Part shown: in pieces, positions 6,743 to 15,164 of the stretch
Position numbering within the stretch: the stretch's first letter is position 1
How the letters are laid out: the number at the start of each line of letters is the position of its first letter
Assembly (NCBI GenBank): GCA_036307445.1
Contig: JAXJXP010000034.1
Location: forward strand, 1 to 21,821
Source: HGM11525 sp036307445
Lineage (GTDB): Bacteria; Bacillota; Clostridia; UBA1381
Direction of reading: 5' to 3'
Length of the DNA stretch: 21,821 bases
The notes under the pieces: generated by a model
The model's database searches: none
Told to the model about the DNA's origin: nothing
Seen by the model: only the letters and a program-made list of their open reading frames with translations
Position numbers and translations under genes: made by a program

Positions 6743-7301
6743 TTCAAATAATACGGAAGAGATAATATGTGTAGCTGAGCCGACGCCGGAAGTGGTTGCA
6801 GAGGCAACACCAACGGCAGAGCCTGTGCTAACACCTGCTCCAAATCCTGAAGCTACATCGACGGCAGAGCCGGTTATTATACAGGAAGAGAAAGAAGAGC
6901 AAAATCACTATTGTACATTATTTGTTCGGTGTGATAGTGTGTTAAATAATATGGAAAAGCTTTCAAAAGAGGCGGTTGTGGCTGAGAATGGGATAATATT
7001 CACATCATCACAGGTGGAAATTAATGAGGGAGAAAGTGTTTTTGACCTACTGCTCCGCACTATGAAGAAAGAGAAAATACCTTTTGAGTTCTCCAATACT
7101 CCGGGATACAACAGTGCGTATATTGAGGGGATAAATAATCTTTATGAATTTGACTGTGGAGCGTTGTCCGGTTGGATGTATAAGGTAAACGGTGAGTTTG
7201 TGCAAAAAAGCTGTTCAGAGGTGTATATAAAAGCCGGAGATGTTGTAGAGTGGCTTTACACTTGCGATATGGGCAAGGACATTGGTAAGATAGTGGAGTG
7301 A
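6678..7301 (+). CDS. DUF4430 lipoprotein, probable membrane-proximal corrinoid-binding component
   Basis: 207-residue predicted lipoprotein. MIRK, a hydrophobic stretch and the lipobox VTAC place the lipidated cysteine at residue 21. Residues about 33-68 are a low-complexity Pro/Thr/Glu/Ala spacer (repeated TAEPV) that would hold the domain away from the membrane. Residues about 78-203 form a DUF4430 domain: LFVRCDSVLNN opening, the GESVFDLL helix, the LSGWMYKVNG signature (163-172) and a GDVVEW...CDMGKDIG ending close to that of the first protein. The start has an AAGGGG ribosome binding site and lies 65 bases inside the preceding gene, implying translational coupling. By position and fold it may take ligand from the wall-anchored protein and offer it to the ECF membrane domain; that step is inferred. 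Confidence 0.85.
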   Translation: MIRKLQTLAVAVTLFVAVTACNSNNTEEIICVAEPTPEVVAEATPTAEPVLTPAPNPEATSTAEPVIIQEEKEEQNHYCTLFVRCDSVLNNMEKLSKEAVVAENGIIFTSSQVEINEGESVFDLLLRTMKKEKIPFEFSNTPGYNSAYIEGINNLYEFDCGALSGWMYKVNGEFVQKSCSEVYIKAGDVVEWLYTCDMGKDIGKIVE

Positions 7302-7309
7302 GATAGAAT

Positions 7310-8170
7310 ATGGAATTTTCCCGTCGGCATCCGATAGTTAATTTAATATATTTTATTGCCGTTATATTAATATCGGTGTTTTTGATGCACCCTGTTTTAA
7401 TAACGATTTCAATGGTGGCGGCATTTGGATATATGCTGATGCTTGAGGGCGGCAAAAGAGCAATAAAAAGTCTTACGGTGATACTTCCCGTATCAGCTTT
7501 GGCGGCAGTTTTAAATGTTGTGTTTAATCACAGGGGTGTTACAATATTAGCCTACTTTCCAAACGGTAACCCAATCACGATGGAGGCTCTTTTATACGGA
7601 GCAATGGCAGCAGCTATGATTGCGGCGGTGATTTGGTGGTTTGTGTCTTTTAGCGAAATTATGACAGCAGACAAAATATTATGCCTGTTCGGAAACATAA
7701 TCCCTGCCATTTCTTTGATATTTTCTATGGTGCTACGATTTGTACCAAGACTGAAAAAACAACTCCAAGCTGTATACGGAATTCAAAAGGCACTTGGAAC
7801 TACCACCGGTAAGATAAAGGGCATATCGTCGGTGGTTTCGGCGGTGACAAGCTGGGCAATTGAAGGATCGGTAGAAACTGCCGACAGTATGAAAGCACGA
7901 GGGTTTGGTACAGGTAAAAGGACATCATACTCAGTATTCTCGTTTACTGTGAGAGATTTAATGGAAGTTATATACATCCTTCTGCTGACTGCATATATCA
8001 TTGTCGGAAAAAGCTGCTTACAGTTTGAGTTTTATCCGAAGATATCTTATGCGGAATTAACGTTGTATCAGATAAGTGTTTTTGTGGCATTCTTTATGAT
8101 TTCGATAATGCCGTTATTCATTGAAGGGGTGGAGATGATAAGATGGAAATATTTAAGATCGAAAATCTGA
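7310..8170 (+). CDS. ecfT: ECF transporter transmembrane coupling protein EcfT
   Basis: 286-residue membrane protein with hydrophobic segments around 11-45, 55-72, 95-115, 127-145, 217-235 and 253-272. EcfT joins the substrate-binding S component to the ATPase pair through two long coupling helices that each carry a short Ala-Arg-Gly motif. The second is clear (MKARGFG, 194-200); at the expected first site the sequence is QKALG (159-163), so the arginine is replaced by leucine. It starts 8 bases after the lipoprotein stop and its end overlaps the next start by 28 bases, a tightly coupled arrangement. The riboswitch upstream suggests a dedicated cobalamin (group I) system of the CbrTUV kind, which is established as a prediction for Firmicutes; specificity here is inferred. 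Confidence 0.9.
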   Translation: MEFSRRHPIVNLIYFIAVILISVFLMHPVLITISMVAAFGYMLMLEGGKRAIKSLTVILPVSALAAVLNVVFNHRGVTILAYFPNGNPITMEALLYGAMAAAMIAAVIWWFVSFSEIMTADKILCLFGNIIPAISLIFSMVLRFVPRLKKQLQAVYGIQKALGTTTGKIKGISSVVSAVTSWAIEGSVETADSMKARGFGTGKRTSYSVFSFTVRDLMEVIYILLLTAYIIVGKSCLQFEFYPKISYAELTLYQISVFVAFFMISIMPLFIEGVEMIRWKYLRSKI

Positions 8171-10683
8171 CGTTCAGATACCCGAAAGCGACTGCGCATG
8201 CAGTAGATAACGCCAGCTTTTCGGTAAAAAGCGGAGAGTTTATAACGATTTGCGGAAAGTCAGGTTGCGGAAAAACCACTCTTTTAAGATTGTTAAAGCC
8301 TCAGCTTTCGCCGTTTGGGGAGAAGAAAGGGAATATACTATTTAACGGACAGAATATTGCAAAGCTTACAGACAAAGAAAGTGCGGGCAAAATCGGCTTT
8401 TTACTTCAGGACCTTGATAGTCAGATAGTATGTGATAAGGTGTGGCACGAGCTTGCGTTTGGGCTTGAAAGCTTAGGCCTTTATAATAGCGAAATAAGGC
8501 TTCGTGTAGCAGAATGTGCGTCGTTTTTTGGGATACAGGACTGGTTTTACAAAAACACCTCCGAGCTTTCGGGTGGGCAGAAGCAGCTTTTGTCGCTTGC
8601 GGCAATTGTGGCAATAGAGCCGTCTGTGATAATTTTAGATGAGCCGACAAGCCAGCTTGACCCTATTGCTGCAACAGAATTTTTGAATGCACTTTCAAGA
8701 ATAAACCGTGAGCTTGGCATAACGGTCATCATATCTGAGCATAGAACAGAGGAGCTTTTTTCTTTATCGGACAGAGTGATGGTGCTTGAGGAGGGGAAGA
8801 TTTTCTGCTTTGATAAACCTCGGGAAGTGGTGAGAGAGGTTGTCGGCAGCAAACACGCTATGTATGCGGCAATGCCTGCGGCATCGAGAATTTTTGCTGA
8901 TAGGATTGCTGAAAATCCACCGCTTACTGTTCGCGAGGGAAGAGAGAAGCTGGAGAAATTGCAGGTAGGAGAATTTACACCTGATAAAAGGTCAGTGTCG
9001 GGAGACGTTGTGTTAAAAGCAGACAATATCTGGTTTAGGTATGGAAAAGAGGAAAAAGATGTTTTAAAAGGGTTTTCCGTACAGATAAAAAAGGGAGAGA
9101 TATATGCCATAGTCGGCGGCAATGGTGCGGGTAAATCGACAGCACTTTCTGTGATAGGAGGAATATCAAGAGCATACCGTGGCAAGATAAGGCTTTTAAA
9201 CGGGAATAAAACGGCGCTTCTGCCGCAATCGCTGTCTATACTGTTTGCAGGGAAAACTATAAGGGCGGATTTGGAGAATTTGGCAACAGAAGAGAGAATA
9301 AATGATACGGCTGTTATGCTTGGGATTGACGGCTTGCTTGAACGGCATCCGTATGACCTTTCGGGCGGTGAGCTGCAAAGAGCAGCACTCCTCAAGCTGT
9401 TGTTGACAGAACCTGATATACTTCTTTTGGACGAGCCTACCAAAGGACTTGATGCGCATTTTAAAATCACATTCGGCGAAATTCTTGCAAAGCTGAAAGA
9501 AATAGGGAAAACGGTTGTTATAGTGTCGCACGATATTGAATTTTGTGCTGAATATGCAGACAGGGTGGCAATGCTCTTTGACGGCACGATTATTAGCGAG
9601 GGCGAGCCGCACGAGTTTTTTGCAAGTAAGAATTTCTACACCACGGCGGCAAACCGTATAGCAAGAGATGTTTTGCCACAGGCTGTCTTGGCGAATGAAG
9701 TAAGAACGGCAATCGGATTAGAAGCTGTGCATATTGAAAATACGTTTGAAGTAGAGATGCCCGAAATATTTGAGAAGGAAAAAGAGAAGAAACATCTTAA
9801 TATACCAAAGCTTATTATAGGAATTGTTCTTGTAATTCTATTTGCTTTGAGCGAATGGTATTTTGGTGGCAGATTTACCGATTTCAGAAATGTGATTTAT
9901 CAGATTTTATCACTGCTACTTTTAGGTGCAGGAGTGATGTGTCTTGTGCCGTTTTCCAACAATGAAGCGGAAAAGGGTGAAAAAGTAAAAGTCGGCAGAA
10001 AACGTGCAGTAATATCGTCGCTTATATTGCTCGTAGCAGTGCCGGTAACTATTTTAAGCGGTGTATATCTGTTTGATGAGAGTAATTATTATGCAGTATG
10101 CTTAGGGATCATTCTGGAGATAATGGTGGCAGTTGCGGTAAGCTTCGAGAAAAGAAAACCCAAGGCAGAGGAGATTGTAGTAATTAGTGTGCTTTGTGCC
10201 CTTGCGGTAGCGGGCAGGGCGGCATTTTATCCGTTGCAGCAGTTCAAGCCGGTGGGGGCGATTGTTGTTGTGGCAGGTAGTTGTCTTGGTGCAGAGGTTG
10301 GTTTTTTAGTCGGTGCGGTTACAGCATTTGTGTCAAACTTCTTCTTCGGGCAAGGTCCTTGGACTGCATGGCAGATGATTTCCTTTGGTATGATGGGACT
10401 TGCGGCAGGAGTATTTTTTAGGCTTAGAATAGTGAAGAAGAACAGGATTACATATGCCTTGTTTGGCTTTTTCTCTACAATTTTAATCTACGGCGGTATT
10501 GCAAATCCCGGCTCGATGCTTTTATGGGAGCCTAATCCAACATTTGAGCTGATAGTATCCTCGTGGGTGCTGGGGCTTCCATATGATATGGTACACGCAG
10601 TTTCGACTTTACTGTTTTTGTGGTTTATAGGAGTGCCTCTGGCTGATAAATTGGAAAGAATGAAAACGAAATACGGACTGTAA
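8143..10683 (+). CDS. Fused ECF transporter protein: EcfA ATPase + EcfA' ATPase + S-component-like membrane domain
   Basis: 846 residues containing what are usually three separate proteins. ATPase 1: Walker A GKSGCGKTT (38-46), Q-loop Gln89, signature LSGGQ (142-146), Walker B VIILDEP (162-168), switch His200. ATPase 2: GGNGAGKST (325-333), Gln362, LSGGE (406-410), LLLDEP (427-432), His463. A charged linker (about 510-553) leads to the membrane part: four helices (about 554-668), then an S-component-like core (about 675-835) with AVAGRAAFYPLQQFKP, a GFLVGAVTAFVSN helix and a GQGPWTAWQM motif. ATP hydrolysis would drive release of a bound vitamin to the cytoplasm. The start overlaps ecfT and has a GGAG site. 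Cobalamin is the likely substrate from the riboswitch and the DUF4430 neighbours. Confidence 0.9.
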   Translation: MEIFKIENLTFRYPKATAHAVDNASFSVKSGEFITICGKSGCGKTTLLRLLKPQLSPFGEKKGNILFNGQNIAKLTDKESAGKIGFLLQDLDSQIVCDKVWHELAFGLESLGLYNSEIRLRVAECASFFGIQDWFYKNTSELSGGQKQLLSLAAIVAIEPSVIILDEPTSQLDPIAATEFLNALSRINRELGITVIISEHRTEELFSLSDRVMVLEEGKIFCFDKPREVVREVVGSKHAMYAAMPAASRIFADRIAENPPLTVREGREKLEKLQVGEFTPDKRSVSGDVVLKADNIWFRYGKEEKDVLKGFSVQIKKGEIYAIVGGNGAGKSTALSVIGGISRAYRGKIRLLNGNKTALLPQSLSILFAGKTIRADLENLATEERINDTAVMLGIDGLLERHPYDLSGGELQRAALLKLLLTEPDILLLDEPTKGLDAHFKITFGEILAKLKEIGKTVVIVSHDIEFCAEYADRVAMLFDGTIISEGEPHEFFASKNFYTTAANRIARDVLPQAVLANEVRTAIGLEAVHIENTFEVEMPEIFEKEKEKKHLNIPKLIIGIVLVILFALSEWYFGGRFTDFRNVIYQILSLLLLGAGVMCLVPFSNNEAEKGEKVKVGRKRAVISSLILLVAVPVTILSGVYLFDESNYYAVCLGIILEIMVAVAVSFEKRKPKAEEIVVISVLCALAVAGRAAFYPLQQFKPVGAIVVVAGSCLGAEVGFLVGAVTAFVSNFFFGQGPWTAWQMISFGMMGLAAGVFFRLRIVKKNRITYALFGFFSTILIYGGIANPGSMLLWEPNPTFELIVSSWVLGLPYDMVHAVSTLLFLWFIGVPLADKLERMKTKYGL

Positions 10684-10700
10684 AACAGTCCGTATTTTTT
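10671..10700. terminator. Intrinsic terminator at the end of the B12 operon
   Basis: ATACGGACTG, loop TAAAA, CAGTCCGTAT and a T-run; the stem includes the last codons and the stop codon of the fused ECF gene. On the opposite strand the same hairpin follows the activase stop codon directly and is followed by a broken T-rich tract, so it may serve both converging genes. Confidence 0.9.
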
Positions 10701-13700
10701 ATGCCTTTTCGGCAGGCTCTTTTTTGCCTACTATTCTGCGTGCAGCTTTTTCTTCAGCAGATAGTTGCTTTTTAAGATTTTCAAAAGCTACCGCAATCAT
10801 AAGCTTTATGCGGTTAAGTTGATTAACCTCACTTGCACCGGGGTCGTAGTCGACAGCGACAATATTCGACTCGGGATACTGATTTCTAAGCTCTTTAATC
10901 ATACCCTTGCCGGTAACGTGGTTAGGCAGACACGCAAAGGGCTGAACACATACAATATTCGGTACACCCTTTTTGATAAGCTCTACCATCTCACCGGTTA
11001 AGAACCAACCCTCGCCGGTTGAATGTCCAAGCTGCAAAACTGTACTTGCACCATCGGCAATGTCTGAGATATGCTCAGGAATACGGTCGGCATACTTGGT
11101 ATTTGCAAGTGCCTTTCGCATAGCCTTGCGGTATAACTCAATCACCCAGATACCTGCATTTGCAATGTCGGCTGATTTTTTTGCTGCACCGAGATTTTTG
11201 TGCTTAAAGTTACTGTTAAAGAGGCAGTACATAAAGAAGTCTAAAAGTCCCGGCATAACAGCCTCGCCGCCCTCTGCTTCGATAACATCGATAATGTTAT
11301 TGTTCGCACCGGGGTGGAATTTAACCAGAATTTCGCCTACAACACCAACCTTTGGCTTTTTAAGACCGTCATCGGTCGGGATTGCAAGAAAAGCATCCAC
11401 AATTTTGTGTACAGTTTTATTCATTTTGAGTTTTGTTCTTCTCTCTGATACAAAGTTCTCGTAGAGTTCAGCAAGAAGTGTGCGGTAAACTCTGTCCGTT
11501 CTGCCCTTTTCTAGCTCGTATGGCCTTGTAGCAAGAAGAAGTGTAAGAAGTAAATCGCCCAAAACACAAGCCTTTACAATATCGTGCACCAAAAGTGGAG
11601 TAAGCTTAAAACCGGGGTTTGATTCAAGACCGGAAATATTAAGGCTTACTACCGGTACCTGCGGATAGCCAGCTTCAATAAGTGCCTTTCTTATGAATGC
11701 AATATAGTTAGTAGCCCTGCATCCTCCGCCTGTCTGCGTAATCATAAGCGATGTTGAATTGGGATCACATTTTCCTGCCTTGAAGGCATTTATAAGCTGT
11801 CCTGTTACCAAAATAGAGGGGTAACAGGCATCGTTATTAACACTCTTTAAGCCTGCCTCTACATCCTCGGGAGACACCTTTTCAAATACAATGGCATTAT
11901 AGCCGTTTGCGTTAAGTACTGCTTCAAAAAGCCTGAAATGAACGGGACTCATTTGCGGGAAAACAAGTGTATGACGCTTTTTCTCTGCCTCGGTAAACGG
12001 AATACGGCTTATTGTGTACGGCTCAATCTCTTCGGCAGAAAAGGCGTTTTCTGCACGTTCCTTTACTGCGGCTTTTAGCGAACGGACTCTTATTCTCGCA
12101 GTGCCGAGATTGGATACCTCATCAATCTTTAGTGTGGTATAAATTCTTTCGTGCGACTGGAGTATTTCCTGAACCTGATCGGTAGTAACAGCATCAAGTC
12201 CGCAGCCAAATGAATTTAACTGAACAAGTTCAAGTCTTTCGTCTTTAATAACCTCAGCGGCAGCTTCGTATAATCTTGTGTGATATGCCCATTGGTCAAC
12301 TACTCGTATATCTCGTTTGAGGTTGCCTAAATGTGCTATCGAATCCTCAGTAAGAACTGCAAAGCCGAGTGATGTTATCATTTCTGGTATGCCGTGGTTG
12401 ATTTCGGGGTCTATGTGGTAAGGTCTGCCTGCAAGAACAATACCACGGCAGCTGTTTTCTTCCAGATAACGCAGAGTTTCCTCGCCCTTTTTGCGAATGT
12501 CAGACTTAAAGGCTGTAAGCTCTGCAAAACCTTCCCTGACAGCATCGGCAATTTCGCTTTTACTGATGCCTAAGCCCTTTAATACTTTTACAAGCTGGGT
12601 TGCAACAGAGTTTTCTTTGTCAAGATTTACAAAGGGATAGAGGAATTTAATTCCATCGCTTCTGACTGAGTCCATATTGTTATATATAACCTCGGGATAA
12701 GAGGTAACAATTGGACAGTTATAGTGGTTTCCTGCATCCTTGTACTCTGTCTGCTCGTATGGAACACAAGGGTAGAATATCGTTTTTACACCTGAGTTTA
12801 TAAGACTCTGTATATGACCGTGAACAAGCTTTGCAGGATAGCAAGCCGATTCTGACGGGATGGAGTCAATGCCAAGCTCATACAGCTTATGTGAGCTTTC
12901 GGGCGACAATTGTACCGAGAAACCAAGCTTTGTAAATATTGTAAACCACAGAGGATAGTTTTCGTACATATTAAGAACACGGGGGATGCCTATAACACCT
13001 CTTGGTGCAGTCATACTGTCAAGTGGAGTATAGCTGAATACCCTTTGATATTTGTAAGCATACAAATCGGGAAGGTCGTTTGACTCCTTTGCCAGACCTG
13101 CACCCTTTTCACACCTGTTTCCTGAAACAAAGCTTCTGCCATCGGCGAACTTTGTTACAGTAAGACGGCATTGGTTAGAACAGCCTTTACACCGCACAAG
13201 CTTACCCGAGTGTGTAAAGCTTTCAAGCTCGTCCTTTGTGATTATGTTGCAAGGCTCAACACCTGCTCTCTCCTTTGCAATAAGTGCAGCACCGAATGCG
13301 CCCATAATACCTGCAATATCAGGTCTTACAACATTCTTTTCGGACACAAGCTCAAATGCACGCAAAATAGCATTGTTGTTAAAGGTTCCGCCCTGAACAA
13401 CTATCTTCTCGCCCATAAGAGCGGGGTCTCTCAACTTAATAACTTTATAGAGAGCGTTCCTTACAACAGAGTAGGAAAGACCTGCCGAAATATCTCCTAC
13501 GGTAGCACCTTCCTTTTGTGCCTGCTTAACTCTTGAGTTCATAAATACTGTGCAGCGTGTGCCTAAGTCGACAGGGTTTTCGGCGGTAAGAGCCTCTTTT
13601 GCGAAATCGGGAGCAGTGTAGCCCAAAGATTCAGCAAAGGTCTGTATAAAGCTTCCGCAGCCTGAAGAACAGGCTTCATTTAGCATTATTGAATCAATAA

Positions 13701-14988
13701 CGCCGTTCTTTATCCTCATACATTTCATATCCTGACCGCCGATGTCGATAATGAAATCAACACCCGGCAGGAAGAATTCTGCAGCCTTGTAATGAACGAT
13801 AGTTTCAATCTCACCCTCGGGAATGCGAAGTGCAGCCATCATCAGTTGTTCGCCGTAGCCTGTGGCGCAGGCATTCTTTATGTATGCACCCGAGGGCAGA
13901 TTTTTGTATATATCCTTTAGTATTTTGACACCCATATCAATCGGGCTGGCATCATTTTTGGAATAGTGGTCGTAAAGTATTCGTCCTCTTTCATCTATAA
14001 GAGCGGCTTTGATAGTGGTAGAGCCTATGTCCATTCCAAGATACACACCGCCTGTTGCATCGGATAATTTAGCGCGTGTTGCCTTGTCTTTGTTATGCCT
14101 TGTTGTAAACTCGTCATATTCGGAACTGCTCTGGAACAAAGCACGCATACGGGTTATTTCGCTTTCTGCGTCAGGGCAGGTATCAAGAGTTTTTATAAGA
14201 GTTTTAATCTCGACTTCTTCTTTGCATTGCATAGACATTGCAGCACCCAATGCAACATACAGCTGTGCATTTTCAGGAGTTGTAAAGCTCTTTGCACGAC
14301 TTTCTAACGTAAGTTCAAACCGCTTTCTCAAAGCACTCAAAAAGTGCAGCGGTCCGCCGAGAAAAACAATGTTTCCTGATATTGGACGGCCTTGTGAAAG
14401 CCCACTTATTGTTTGTGTAACAACCGCCTGGAAAATAGAAGCGGCAATATCCTCGCGTGCAGCACCTTCGTTTAAGAGCGGCTGTACGTCAGATTTTGCA
14501 AAAACACCGCATCTTGCAGCAATAGGATATATGTTTGTATGCTTTTCAGCAAGGCTGTTGAGTCCTGCTGCGTCGGTTTTTAAAAGTCCTGCCATCTGGT
14601 CTATGAAAGAGCCTGTGCCGCCTGCACCGGTACCGTTCATTCTTTGTTCAAGACCGTTTGTGAGATAGAGAATTTTTGCATCCTCTCCGCCAAGCTCGAT
14701 TACAACATCGGTTTCAGGTAAAAGGTGTGATACCGCCTGCTTTGTTGCAATTACCTCCTGAACAAAATCGAGGTTTAAAAGCTTTGCAATCAAAAGTCCT
14801 CCCGAGCCTGTAAGGCAAACAGATGCACTAATACTGCCAAGCTTTGATGTAACATCATTAAGCAGCTTTTTTACAGTACTCTTTATGTCGGAATAATGAC
14901 GCATATAGTCTGCATATAAAATTTTGTCTTTGTCGAGAACGACAGCTTTAACAGTTGTTGAGCCGACGTCAATTCCCATTCTAAGCAT
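10699..14988 (-). CDS. Giant acyl-CoA dehydratase activase-related protein (two activator ATPase domains, DUF2229, HgdB-like C-terminus)
   Basis: 1429-residue member of the BadF/BadG/BcrA/BcrD-HgdC superfamily, whose ASKHA ATPases use ATP to push one electron from a [4Fe-4S] cluster into 2-hydroxyacyl-CoA dehydratases or benzoyl-CoA reductases. Domain 1: DVGSTTVKA (7-15), ELGGEDAKI (98-106), Cys160 in RCGVF. Domain 2: DIGSTTIKA (320-328), DIGGQDMK (415-422), Cys440 in ACSSGCGSF, Cys479 in RCTVF. A cysteine group (600, 603, 607, 626) follows, then a DUF2229 region from about 655 and a C-terminal half resembling the dehydratase subunit, with cysteines in SACYPAK, ACYPS and GCRATNY. This long form is common in anaerobes; its substrate is not known. 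The start at 14988 has a GGAGGCG site. No dehydratase genes are adjacent, and a WYL regulator is divergent. Confidence 0.88.
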   Translation of the reverse strand: MLRMGIDVGSTTVKAVVLDKDKILYADYMRHYSDIKSTVKKLLNDVTSKLGSISASVCLTGSGGLLIAKLLNLDFVQEVIATKQAVSHLLPETDVVIELGGEDAKILYLTNGLEQRMNGTGAGGTGSFIDQMAGLLKTDAAGLNSLAEKHTNIYPIAARCGVFAKSDVQPLLNEGAAREDIAASIFQAVVTQTISGLSQGRPISGNIVFLGGPLHFLSALRKRFELTLESRAKSFTTPENAQLYVALGAAMSMQCKEEVEIKTLIKTLDTCPDAESEITRMRALFQSSSEYDEFTTRHNKDKATRAKLSDATGGVYLGMDIGSTTIKAALIDERGRILYDHYSKNDASPIDMGVKILKDIYKNLPSGAYIKNACATGYGEQLMMAALRIPEGEIETIVHYKAAEFFLPGVDFIIDIGGQDMKCMRIKNGVIDSIMLNEACSSGCGSFIQTFAESLGYTAPDFAKEALTAENPVDLGTRCTVFMNSRVKQAQKEGATVGDISAGLSYSVVRNALYKVIKLRDPALMGEKIVVQGGTFNNNAILRAFELVSEKNVVRPDIAGIMGAFGAALIAKERAGVEPCNIITKDELESFTHSGKLVRCKGCSNQCRLTVTKFADGRSFVSGNRCEKGAGLAKESNDLPDLYAYKYQRVFSYTPLDSMTAPRGVIGIPRVLNMYENYPLWFTIFTKLGFSVQLSPESSHKLYELGIDSIPSESACYPAKLVHGHIQSLINSGVKTIFYPCVPYEQTEYKDAGNHYNCPIVTSYPEVIYNNMDSVRSDGIKFLYPFVNLDKENSVATQLVKVLKGLGISKSEIADAVREGFAELTAFKSDIRKKGEETLRYLEENSCRGIVLAGRPYHIDPEINHGIPEMITSLGFAVLTEDSIAHLGNLKRDIRVVDQWAYHTRLYEAAAEVIKDERLELVQLNSFGCGLDAVTTDQVQEILQSHERIYTTLKIDEVSNLGTARIRVRSLKAAVKERAENAFSAEEIEPYTISRIPFTEAEKKRHTLVFPQMSPVHFRLFEAVLNANGYNAIVFEKVSPEDVEAGLKSVNNDACYPSILVTGQLINAFKAGKCDPNSTSLMITQTGGGCRATNYIAFIRKALIEAGYPQVPVVSLNISGLESNPGFKLTPLLVHDIVKACVLGDLLLTLLLATRPYELEKGRTDRVYRTLLAELYENFVSERRTKLKMNKTVHKIVDAFLAIPTDDGLKKPKVGVVGEILVKFHPGANNNIIDVIEAEGGEAVMPGLLDFFMYCLFNSNFKHKNLGAAKKSADIANAGIWVIELYRKAMRKALANTKYADRIPEHISDIADGASTVLQLGHSTGEGWFLTGEMVELIKKGVPNIVCVQPFACLPNHVTGKGMIKELRNQYPESNIVAVDYDPGASEVNQLNRIKLMIAVAFENLKKQLSAEEKAARRIVGKKEPAEKA

Positions 14989-15039
14989 GAAAACGCCTCC
15001 GTTAGATTAAAATTTCACACTTTCCCTTATTATGACTTA

Positions 15040-15068
15040 ATTGTACTCTTATTTTGGGTTGGAGTCAA
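15040..15068 (-). promoter_or_regulatory. Promoter of the giant activase gene
   Basis: Minus-strand TTGACT (15068-15063), 17-base spacer, TACAAT (15045-15040), about 50 bases upstream of the activase start. The stretch to the divergent promoter (15069-15103) holds a small imperfect palindrome ATTTT-ACA-AAAAT (15076-15088) that could be an operator, but this is too short to rely on. Confidence 0.75.
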
Positions 15069-15103
15069 TGCGCAAATTTTACAAAAATATGTCGAAAGTT
15101 GTC

Positions 15104-15133
15104 TTGACAAGGGCATGTTTATGAGGCTATAAT
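15104..15133 (+). promoter_or_regulatory. Promoter of the WYL regulator gene
   Basis: TTGACA (15104-15109), 18-base spacer, TATAAT (15128-15133), about 30 bases before the start codon. It is divergent from the activase promoter, with 35 bases between the -35 boxes, so one bound regulator could affect both. Confidence 0.88.
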
Positions 15134-15164
15134 TAGAGTATACAAGCTATTTAGAGGTGAAATT

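Noticed and set aside
8547..9587. Long minus-strand open frame (346 codons) inside the ECF gene
   Set aside because: It is antisense to the two ATPase domains, has no ribosome binding site of note and its translation is low-complexity Ser-rich; the plus-strand frame has complete ATPase motifs.
14009..14668. Plus-strand open frame of 219 codons antisense to the activase
   Set aside because: Shadow of the conserved first activator domain; no similarity, poor start context.
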